From Chrysemys picta bellii (lineage: Eukaryota; Chordata; Testudines; Emydidae), in assembly GCF_011386835.1 (NCBI RefSeq), contig NC_088795.1, positions 15,667,441 to 15,731,440 on the forward strand: DNA of 64,000 nt. The letters are read 5' to 3'. The notes beneath the pieces are model-generated. The model did not search any database and was not told the DNA's origin. It worked only from the letters and a program-made list of their open reading frames with translations. Below are positions 49,101-61,100 of the stretch, piece by piece; position 1 is the first letter of the stretch, and each line of letters starts with the position of its first letter. The position numbers were made by a program, and so were the translations under genes.

Positions 49101-52100
49101 ATTACCATTCTATTCTAATAATGGAAAGTGAGCGTGACAATATGCAGCTAGATTTTTTTTTTAAGAACCTTTGAATGGTTTATGCTCAATGGTCCAAAAG
49201 GCTAGAAAAACATATCAGTGTGAATTAGATTATTATTTTTAATCCGTAGTTTACTATAGCACTGGGTTTATGAGGAGGAAATGGTGCAGTTGCGTGAGAA
49301 AACACATGTTCTATATGGAGCAACAGAGGGTCCTGTGGCACCTTTGAGACTAACAGAAGTATTGCGAGCATAAGCTTTCGTGGGTAAGAACCTCACTTCT
49401 TCAGATGCAAGAGGTTCTTACCCACGAAAGCTTATGCTCCCAATACTTCTGTTAGTCTCAAAGGTGCCACAGGACCCTCTGTTGCTTTTTACAGATTCAG
49501 ACTAACACGGCTACCCCTCTGATGTTCTATATGGGTGTACTTACCGGCCTAGGGAAGGGTACTCTATTTCTGATGTGCGCATCAGCTGCAGTATAATTAT
49601 GCGTTATAAGCCTCTTCAGCCAATCAGTTTGCAGCTTTCATCCAAGTCATTTAATCTAATATAATCAGATTACCAGAATCAGTCACTCTGTGGCTGAATG
49701 GCACAATGAATTCCTATGTACCCATTGAGCTAGAATTTGGGGATTTGGTGCAATCTTTCATTATTAGCTGCTGACCACAGGAAGGTGTGGGGAAAAGCTT
49801 TGAAATGTGATATGTCCCTCAGACAACGTATAAAGGTCATCAACTGGTTTTATCAGATTGCAGCCATTGTCCATAAATGTGTACTGGGCTAGATATTTTC
49901 AGAAATGATATTACATTTCTTCGATGAACTGGTTACTGTTGGGTAGGAGGCCTCCAAATTGGAGAAATGCAGTTTCTCTGAGATTCCATGTTCTATTTGT
50001 TGGATTTTAGCCAAGAAATACTCTATAAAGATGTTTATTGGGCAAGTGATTACAAAAATTACATTGATTTTGGTGTTCTGTACTGCCACCTAGGAGATCC
50101 TGGCTCATGGCTAACTATGTTGCATTGCAATGTGTCTGATCCTGGGATGGTATTAATGTGTAAGTGGCAAACATAGGTATAAAGAAAACTACCTCATCTC
50201 ACACTTTGCCAGTATAGAACATCTGCAGCTTTTAAACAGGCACAAGCAATAATGTTAGTATAATCTGTGTCTACCTGATTTTTACAGCGTTTAAAATGTT
50301 TCATTCCATTTTTACCAGGCTCTGAATAATAATGGGCGGGAGGCCCAGTCAGAAATAGGTGATGATGACCTTTCAGGGCTAGAAGAAGGAGCTTTATATT
50401 ATGTGAAATGGGAGATTCCTAGCTTTCCATAGAGATCCAGCAATTATTTCTAGTCTGGGGAGGTCCTGAAATGTTGTTACACTTCTGAAGTTGCAAGTTT
50501 TTATTCATAGGAAAGCTTTTTCAAGGTAATTTTTAGAGGTTTTTACACATCATCAGTCTCAGTATTTTTTTATTTCCCTCAGAGGTCTGCACAGTTGGAA
50601 TCCTGATAATAAGACTCCTGATTTTATTTTAGGTAGAAGGATGCAAAACATTGTCTCGATAAAATATTTTATCTCTTTCTAGAGTAGTTTTACTGTTAAG
50701 TATGTGGCATGGTATTTAGGTTTTATTGATGTAAGTTTGGGGGACACCTTCATAAATCACTCCTGGCTTCCCCATTCATGAGTAATGTGGCCATCCCAAA
50801 CTCGTACTAATAAAACTTTTATACCATGCCCTCATGTATCCTTTATCTCTCCCCTGTCTCTTGCTGTGCATGTGTTTGTGTGTATGTATATATACACACA
50901 GGCTGGGAGATGATCTCTGTATTTTATGTGGATTTAGATCTTAATTTATGCAGAGGACAAGCACAAAGGTCTTAAATTTCCCGCTGCTTGCACCTTGTCA
51001 AGCCAAAAAAGGAGAGGGAGTAAAATCCTTCCAAGTCAGAATTTGCTAGTCACTTACACCTGAGGTAGCAATTCACACCTTCACTGCAGAAGTGTAAATG
51101 ATGACACAAGGTGCTGGGCAATGGAGAATTGGGCCCTATGATTCATTCTCTCTCTCTCTGGGTATATATATGATTATCTTAACAGCGAGTGTTGTTTTCT
51201 CATGCAGCCTGCCATCCATCCTGCAAAAAGTGCAATGGTCCTTCAGACTCTGACTGCATAACCTGCCATCCTCATGCAACCCTTGTGAGTGGGAAGTGCA
51301 GGACTAGCTGCAAGGAGGAGCAGTACCTGAACCTTGTGGGATATTGTGTTGGTAAGTGAGAGGAGGAAATGGCACAGTCTGTAGAGACTCCTGGCCATTC
51401 TTCAATAGTAACCAGATATTTCAGTGTACAACTGTAACATAAAGGAGTCGAAATGATAGTTACTGATAAAATAATGACTAAAAAATACTGCTAAACCACT
51501 AGACATACCATCTAGCACGACCACTTACCACAGCGATTTTATTTCTCTTCGAGCTTGTGTGAGGCCAATTGCAAATTATAGAAATACAAAGGTTTTCAGC
51601 TTCATCACTCACCCAGCATAAGGGACCCTGAGTTGAAGCTGCACAGGTGGTGGAAGGCCATGGGTGCTGACTCTGCCCTTCTTCCTGAAGAGGTTGGTGG
51701 GATGCAGTCTTCTGCAGAGGGCCAAAAGCCACTCTGAGGCAGGGAGTTAGAGGAGAACTTGGTCAAATGAGTCCCCCACCTGAGTTCCTCTTCTGTTCCC
51801 CTTGACTTCTCTAGCCCCAGCCCCAGTATATGCAGTCACTCCATGTGCAGCCCCAAAAGGGGACATGGGCCAATTCTGGTCGTCCAGTGGACGGTCTTAA
51901 AAAAAAACCAAACCACACAAACCAATCCCTATCCCCTGGCTGCTAGTTGGTGTGAGGTAACAGGAACAAGAGATCTCTGATCACTTCGATCTCTGTGGAG
52001 AATGGAAGGGGGTTCTCATATCTGATCATGAGAGCAGGAGGTGCAGGGGGACTTGTCCTTCCTGGCTTGTTGCCGCTTATTTTGTGGAGGGTTGGGCTTA

Positions 52101-55100
52101 TGTCTGGAAAGTGGTACTTTGCATTATTATGAAAAGCAGTAGAGCGTTCACACAGTTAATGGTATCATAACAAATCAGCTCTTACTTTAACAGCTGCTGC
52201 TAGAGTATAATACAGACCTCAGCTCTGCTGTGTTCAGTGATTGCTGATCCTCTTCAGAGGGTTATAAACAGCTGGGATTTGTGCAATTTTATCGACAGTT
52301 CAATTAGGCAGTCAGACCATCGGACCACCTCCTGTTCAAGGCGGAGCTCTGCAATGGGGCTGCCAGTCCTGGCAGTCAGCTGTCTTTGGGTCTGTGGCCC
52401 CTCACGGGGACCAGCCTGCCACTGAAAACACTGGACATGCTATGTTCATCCCCTGAGGTCGTTGCCCTGAACTCAATTTCCATACCAGGAAGGGCACTGT
52501 CACAAGCTCCACCCCAGAGAAAGACGCAATCATAGGTGGTCATAATGCCCGAAGGGGCCTTCGGCGGCTGTTGACAAGAGAGTAGTATCCCCGGGGAATC
52601 AGGAACAGCGTGGTGGGCCAGCAGCCAGGAAAACTGCTTTACTGCTGCATAGAGCTTCAGAAAGATGAATTAAGAACTCATCCCATGATTCTGAGAAACA
52701 GCTTATCAGGCCTTACAGGAATATTGGCACAGCTGGGTTTGATGTGTGCACTTTTGAGAGATAGAAGGATGTATTCAGAGGTTACGCTCTGTGGGTACTG
52801 TATACATGCACTTCAGCCGATCATCAGAAGCCGCTAATTGCATTTACCTGTTTAAAAAAGAAAAATCTCATTTAATCCATCATGCAGACGAGGATAAACA
52901 TATTCTGGGAACAGTTCCAGTCACTTCTGAGCTGTAATGCGTCTCTGTATTTATTTAGTTTAGTTTATCAAAGAAAAGATAGAGCTTGTGAGGCCTTTGG
53001 CAGCACTGAGAGGTTCCAACAAAGATAAATGATCTGAAGAAAGGAAGAGGAAAAAATGCAATAGACAATAAGTAAATCTATTCAAGGACTATCATTCTCA
53101 TGTTAGTCCTGACTCCCCACTCCCACCCACCCCCAACATAGACTTTTTTTTTTCCAATATAAGACTTGTTGTTTCTTTGATCTCAACTTCCAGGCCTACT
53201 TCTTTTTTTTTTTAAGCAGATTTATTATTTTGCCTGGCCGCAGCAGAAATGGGAAAGGAAGGAACAATATAACTAAAGAGGGGAGAAATATCCAAAATGT
53301 ATTCTACAGTTCTCTGAATGCGCACAAAGCTGGGTTACTTACCAATTTATAGAAAGAAGGAGACATGAGTCGTAATTTTGTTTAGCTAAAGCCTGCAGCT
53401 GAATGATTACAGTGAATGACACCTATGAAAATAATTCAGCATTTCAAATAGTTAAAAGCTATATTGGATAATGGGGTGGAGAGTATGCTGAAAATATTTG
53501 TGGATGACACCAAGCTGGGAGGAGTTGCAGGCACTTTGGAGGACAGGATTAGAATTTAAAATGACCTGGATAAATTGGAGAATTGGTCTGAAATCAACCA
53601 TATGAAATTTAATAAAGACAACTGCAAAGTACTTCGCTTGGGAAGGAGAAATGAAATGCACAATTTCAAAACAGGGAATAACTGGCTAGGTGGTAGTACT
53701 GTTGAAAAGGATCTGGGAATTATAATGGATTGCAAATTGAATATGGTCAACAATGTGATGCAGTTGTGAAAAAGGCTAATGTCGTTCTGCGGTGTATTAA
53801 CAAGAGTGTCGTATGTCAGACACGGGAGGTAATTGTTCCACTCTACCCGGCACTGGTGAGGCCTCAGCTGGAGTACTGTGTCCAGTCCTGGGTACCGCGC
53901 ATTAGGAACGATGTGGACAAACTGGAGAGAGTCCAGAGGAGAGCAACAAAAATGAAAAACAGCTTTAGAAAACCTGACCTGTGAGGAAAGGTTAGGAACA
54001 TTGGCACGTTTAGTCTTGAGAAAAGAAAACTGAGTGAGGGGAGGGAGAGAGAACTTGATAAGTCTTCAAATATGATAAGGGCTGTTAGCAAGAGGATGGT
54101 GATCAATTGTTCTCTTCATCCACTGAAGGTAGGACAAGAAGTAATGGGCTTAATCTGCAGCAAGGGAGATTTAGGTTAGATATTAGAAAAAACTTTCCAA
54201 CTGTAAGGGTCGTCAGTACTGGAATAGCCTTCCAAGGGAGGTTGTGGAACCCCCATTGTGAGAGGTTTTTAAGAACAGGTTAGACAAACAGGTGGTCTAG
54301 GTCAGGATGGTCTAGGTTTATTTGGTCCTGCTTCTGCACAAGGGGCTGGACTTGATGACCTCTCTAGGTCCTTTCCAGCCCTACATTTCTATAACTTCTA
54401 TGATTTCTCTGTAAAGTTTCAGAGAATGTAAAAAATGTGCTTGGTTATAACACTGTTACTCCAGCTCACTAATCTGATTGTAATTGGAGTTACATCACAC
54501 CAGAACTGGTATAACACAATAGTGAATTTGCTCCATTGTGTTTGCTTGGGGCCTGGGTCTTCAGTGTATGTAAAAGTGTATCTTTTGTGGTGCTGAATTC
54601 TTTTTCTTTTGAAACCAGTTTGAAGCATTAATTACTTATTTAGGTTCCTAATCCTACATATGGATCTACTACCACAGACTCCAGCTGATTCTGGTGTAGG
54701 ATTAGCACCTTAGAAAGCTCATTAGTGTGTTATGCTTTGTAGCTCTATGCAGAGAAATCCTTTATTTCCTCCACTTTATTTTTCCATTACTTTTCATTGT
54801 GTTCTCTCTAGCAGATCCCCCTTGAATTGTCATTCCTAGCTGTAAGATTGACTGGAAAGAATTAGTAACATTTATCACGTCAGGATTAGTCTTGGGAATG
54901 GTTTTCTTTGCCTCTGGTTTGTGTGTATGTTTTAATTGCCCCCTGTCAGCTCTATAAGTTTGGTAAAGTCTTGTCGGATGGTAAGCACGCTGTTATTTTC
55001 ATGTCCTTGGGCCCTGCGTGGCTTGGATTTGCCCTGGAGACTATTATTGGCAGTGATGCACGAGCCAGAAAGAACCCTGCTTGGTTTTCAGAGCTTAGGC

Positions 55101-58100
55101 TGTATATGAAACACGGGCAGTTGAAAGGACCATCATTTTCTTTCTAAACGAAGCCAAGTTTGATCTGGAAATCACTGAAGCGACAAGCATTGGCCCCACC
55201 CACAGGGCTGTTTTTACAGAATCAGTTCTCAGTACAACCACACTTCAAAGGCCCTATTCAAACCCACTGAGGTCAAAGAGTTTCAGTGGCCTTTGGCTCA
55301 AGCCCTAGAATAGGAGGGAAGTCTTAATAGTTACAGAACAGCAAAGAGGGGCAGGAGATCTCAGTTCTGTTCCCAGCTCTGCCTCAGTCTTGCAGTGTGA
55401 CCCTGGATAGGTCACTTAGGCCCTTATCCTGCACCACAGAAGACAATGGTAGTTCTGCCAATGTCTTCAATGGCACAAGATGAGGCCCTTCATCTCTCTC
55501 TGCTTCTGTATAATGGGGATAATATTTCCCTGCTTCACAGTGTCAGCGGCGGGGAGGGCGCAAATGTAGGTAAAGTGCTTTGAGATCCTCTGACGAAAGG
55601 TGCTGTAGGAAGAGTGTTGCTATTGACTGACTTTTTAAAACATCTGTGGGTGGGTCTTTGAGGGAGATGTTTGTGGCCGGAGGGGATGTTGCTCCTTGTT
55701 CCAAAGTTCTGTCTAATATTAGAACAAATTGCACATGCTAATGGCCCAGTGCCCTGCATTTATGCTGTTGTTGCATCTCAGTCAGCCTCCTCACTCAACC
55801 CAGATTGAAATGTTACTCTCTACGTTTGCCTTTGCAGGTTATTAATGATCAGTTTGAGAGCAGCTGTCCGATAAAAGTGAACATCAGAAACCATTACATT
55901 TACATTACGTCCAATTTGCATTAATATCTGCAAGGTTTTTGACTTTGCTTCAAAAGCAATGTTTTTACAATTATCTATCCATCCATCATGATCGCTTGTT
56001 ATTCCAGTCCCTCCCTGACCCTGGAGGCAGAATTTTGTAGTGACTTAAAGGGTGTACTGTGCATTGTAGCCTCGTCTTCTTCTTTTTATATCCACGGGCG
56101 GGAAAATATTTTGTGGAAGATTGAGAAAGCCAACTGTCAGGTGAAACTATTAACGTCTAGTGAATTTTATTGTTGCATTTGTTAATAATAATAATATAAT
56201 TAATAAAATAGTGTTATGCTTAACACTGTCACAAAAATGCACTTCAGTTATCACAAGAGGAAAAAAGAACAGGAGTACTTGTGGCACCTTAGAGACTAAC
56301 AAATTTATTAGAGCATAAGCTTTCGTGGACTACATATGCATCCGAAGAAGTGGGCTGTAGTCCACGAAAGCTTATGCTCTAATAAATTTGTTAGTCTCTA
56401 AGGTGCCACAAGTACTCCTGTTCTTCTTTTTGCGGATACTGACTAACACGGCTGCTACTCTGAAACCTGTCAAGAGGAAAAAAGGCTCAAATATTTTGAA
56501 GCAGAAGTGGGTTTTCAAACTGTGGTCCAAGGTATCAAAAGTCTCTGCGAAAAAGCTTCCGAGGAATGTACAGGTTACCTGGGGGCTGTGTGGGGCAGTG
56601 CTAGTATGCTGGATTGAGACTCCTGAGATGTTGGGTGGACAAGTCAGTTTTCCTGTCTGCAAAATGGGGATAATGATCCTGATTTCCTTTATAAGAGCTT
56701 TGAGATCAATGGATGGAAACTGCCATATAAGAGCTAGGAATCATTTTCAGGTGTATGTTTGGATTTTTAGCTGTTTCGAATCCAATTTTAGGTGTTTTTA
56801 TTTTTCCAAAATTTGACAAAGATTACTTGACATTTTCCAACGACTAGTAAAAGTTTTTGTTTGGCTTCAGAAACCTTGGAAAGTTTCACCTTCACTAAAA
56901 TTGCTGTCCTTCTGGTGAAATCTCACTTTCTCCTTTACTTGTGGGAAGGAAACCCCTCAGGGTTTCTTCAGATTTCTTCAAGAGTATTCTCAAATACTTA
57001 ACGGAAGTCCCATGAGAAAATCACAGGAAAACCTGAGGTCTCATGTGGTGGAAGAGCCTGAGAATTCAGAGACCAGGTTCACCTGGGCATTTTGCTAACC
57101 TATAAACCTTCAACCATCAAAGGCTTCCGAGAAGAACTGATAGAGAAGATGACTGACATGGTGATGGAATTCAAGACAGCTCTTGATCTTGGTCACCTCA
57201 GTTTCCACAGGGATGGCACCTCTGATACAATAACCCTAAACCTTCTAGTTAAAGTTTCCATCTTGGCCATTCTCACAGGTAGTCTCCAGATCCACACATA
57301 TAGTTGGTCAGCCCCCCGACTGGATCCTCAGGCTGGATGTGGACATAAGGGTCCAAGTTCTCAGCTGGTGTAAATTGGGATGCCAATTTATACCAGCTGA
57401 GGATCTAGGTGAAGAAACGCAAGAACCACCTCCCTGCTTTGGTCTGGGCTATTTTGTCTCATGCACCATTCCTCTGGAATTCCTCTCCTCCGTGTGTTCA
57501 GAGACGCTCCTGCTCTTTGTGGCAATATAAGCACTTCTCTATGAGACTGCCAAGATCCCATTAACTTGATAAGGAGCTGAGTGTGTTTGTTTATGGGCGA
57601 ATGCCCCCTTCAGCATTTTCAAGAGTAAGGTAAAAAAGTTTTTTGTTTTTAGATGACCTTCTGACTAAACTTTATTGACTTTTCTCTTTGGATTCATTGT
57701 AAGTTGCTGTGGGAAGTTTGCATGATGACATGCCTGTGAATTACATGGTATTAGATTATTGATTTAATATAATGCCCTGTTCTTATCCCCATGTTCTCTG
57801 TTATCCTAATGGGTAAAATATGGGTAGGCATATGCAAGAGAAAATATATCCCCAGGAGCCCTTAAAAGGCTAGGTATAGCTAAACAACTCAACACAGGCA
57901 TTTGCTAGCTTAGCTAATGGAGGAGTCAAGAGAGCATGGATGGTTCTGGGTTCTTTGAATTTTGGCTTCTCTGATGAGTCCCTGTTCTGTGTGTTTCACA
58001 AGGGAAGCGGTCGCCCCAGTGATTTAAGGCAGGTCAGCAGCAGATCACTTTCCAAGCGGCGGTGGGAGGGGGGTGTTTTCTTTACATTTCTAGTGAAAGA

Positions 58101-61100
58101 CATGTGCATGGTGGTGGCTTGATAGGCTCTGGAGTGAAATCTTGCTGTAGCTGTTTTATCCTGCTCCCTCCCAGTAAGGTTTTGGTGGGGGACCAGGTGG
58201 AGAAAGAGGAGCCCTAGAGCCTGATGAGAAACAAGGTTAGTTAAGTTATTGGCTATTGTGAAAGCAGCTCTGTGAACGTGAGGAGGAGAATGAACGAGAG
58301 GACACTGGGACTATCATCAAGGTGACACCATCGTACTCTGAAGACTCAGTCTGGGATTCTGAAAGAGGCCTCACAGAGTAATGTACCTAACTCACATTGA
58401 TTTTCAATGAGGGTTGAATGCCTGACTCCTTGAAAATGCCAGCCAGTATCACTCCTGGAGCTGAAGTCACATCCTAGATATACGGTGCGGGGAGGAGAGG
58501 TGTGAAGGGGTCAAGCAGAAGTAAAAAGACAAATATCGGTGTGGGGGTGATAGCAGGGGGCCGTTCAGAACTATAAGGAGAATACTCTGCTCCTTTTCCT
58601 TCTTAGCCCAAAGGGAGCCTGCTGTGAAAAATCTATATAACCTTTTACAATACAAAGTACCTTTGTTCTTCCTTTTCTCTGCCACTTGTTCCCCACGGTC
58701 CTTCGAATTCACCACAAGCCGTTGTCTTTCTGGGGGGAAGTCAACAGTGTGAGTGTTCTTTGAGCTCTACACGTTCAAAATATCGGGGGTGGATATAGGA
58801 CTGATTTCTCAGGAAGCAACAGCTGAATTAAAGGAACTGTTTTAACATATAGGAACAAACACAGGCAGGCTATAAAGAGGAGAAAAAAGTGCTAGCACCC
58901 AGCTCTAAAGACACTTATACCTTTTAAATGTCTTTGGACTTTTCCAACATGAGAACAAAAAATTATTTAGATGAGAGTCTGGTTAATTGCACTCAGCAGG
59001 TACTTTTCTCTCTGTGTTAGTTCTGCATTTATCGGGTTTACCTGCCATCGATATTTATTCCATGCTCATCGCTATAGTATTTCAGTGCCTGGTGTACTGT
59101 ATTTGTCTATTTATTGCACCTAGCCAACAATTATCACCATCCAATACAGACACTTGGAGACAATAGGACACTGATATTGTTTTGGTGGTAGGGTGAGTAA
59201 ATGAATTACTAGGTGAATAGGGGGAGCATGAGAAATTTGTGAAACTTACTGGTGCTAATTTTAGTGCTTAAGGAGAGTGCACCTAGATGCTTATGATCTT
59301 ACTTCTTTTACAAAAAACTATCCCACATAAATTACGTACAATATACCAACATGTATAATCATATGTACAGTACCTTAGTCCCTGATCCCCATAAACTCTG
59401 CAAGATAAGATATCTGGGACCATGCCAACAACCTCTGACTTCAGGGGGGGAATCTGTGGGGGTGCAGGGTCTGTCCCCTAGCATACAACAAATATATGGC
59501 ATTACACACAGTATAGTGTGAAGCTTTGGGGGATATTTTATTAGTTCTTTTCACACACAGGATTCTGAAGCACACAATACACTAACCCTTGCATGTTGTG
59601 TATGCAGGATGGATGAGGTTTTCCATTGTGAATCATGGAACACTACAAGCATTACTTGGTCTTTACTATCAAGAAATGTATAGAAAAAGCAATTTCATGC
59701 TCTTAACCATAACATTTGTTCTCCTTTCCCTTTGGCTGTTAGGTCCCTATCTGTAAGATTGCGTCCTTGGGGCCGGGGGCTGTGACTTCTATGTTCTGTA
59801 AAGTGCCTAGTACACTTAGGGTTTTGTATTGCCTTTCCTAGGGTTTTACGCTGCCGGCCATCACCATAGGAGCACTCAGCACTCTTTAGGCACTAATTAA
59901 ATAAATAAACAATAACGCCCCTACGTGCATGCACCACACTGCTTAAAAAGTTAATGACACAAAATACTAGTACCTCGTGCCAGAGTCTCAGGGAATGAAA
60001 TGTGCAGTAGGTTAGCGGGTGAAGTAAGCAGTTACCTGAATGATCGGAAATACTGTATACTCCCGGGGTCAAATTTTGCCCTCAGCTGCACGTGCACATA
60101 GATCCCGCTGAATTCAGGGAGACTTGTGCATGTGTAACCGGGGAAGAATTCAGACAGGTTTTCAAAGGAGCCTAAGGGAGTTAGGCATCCCTATCCCAAT
60201 GGAAATGGGTGCCGAACTCTCTTAGGCTCCTTTGAAAATCCCAGCCTCGTTCTTTAGAATCAAAACACTATAATTCTCAGTGAACGTTTCAGGAGAGACA
60301 AAGGACAGAAAGGTTAGTTCTCAGTAGAAATCTCATTATTACATTTCTTTCAAGACGGCCATTATTTCCCTGATAATTTTCTGAATTACTGTAATGAGGA
60401 TTAATTTGGCGTCTAGGATACCTTGCGTTGACTTTGTGTAGGTACAAAAGGTTTGTTGTAAAACCTTTTGAAACCCTGAAGGTTCAGGGGAAGGTCAGGA
60501 GCCATTAATTGGAGTGCTGCTGAAAAAGAGGTTTGTAAGGCTGGCCAGTCCTACTGTGAATGGCACTCTTGGCTTGGCGGCTGGGCAGGCAGTGGTCTTT
60601 TGGGAGTGCCGGGTGGGAAAGCCTGGGCAATGTGAACCAGAGGAGAAAATTGATCCACTTGCTCCAATCATGCTCTTTTGGGGGCATAGAATCTGTACAG
60701 CCAGCAGCATCCTTTTTAGAAAGATTAATCTTAGGGGGAAAAAAAAGTGCCGGGGTCTTTTTAGGCGAGAGCTTTGAACCATCTTCGCCCATTACGGAGG
60801 AAGTGGGGAGGACACTTGAATTCAGCAAAAGGCACGTTCAAGCAGTGTGCTCGCTGTCTGATGCTAAGTAAAAAGCTGTAACACCACAGTGCCTGAAAAT
60901 AACACAGAGTAAAAATGCGGGAGGAGGAGCAGTCCACTGGGCCTAATATTTGCTGAGAATGCCTCTTGCAAACCTGATCCCATACCCCTTTTGCTCCGAA
61001 TGAGAGTTGTGCATGCAAAGTGCTCTTAATGTTACTTTTCCGAAATATATTCCTTGTGCTCTCTGGCTACGTCTACACTACCCGCCGGATCGGCGGGTAG

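Noticed and set aside
57092..57290. Open stretch beginning MLTYKPSTIKGFREELIE, which looks like real protein
   Set aside because: No domain recognised, no suitable phase-1 splice borders for FRAS1, and downstream text resembles decayed repeat. A protein search would decide; left unannotated.
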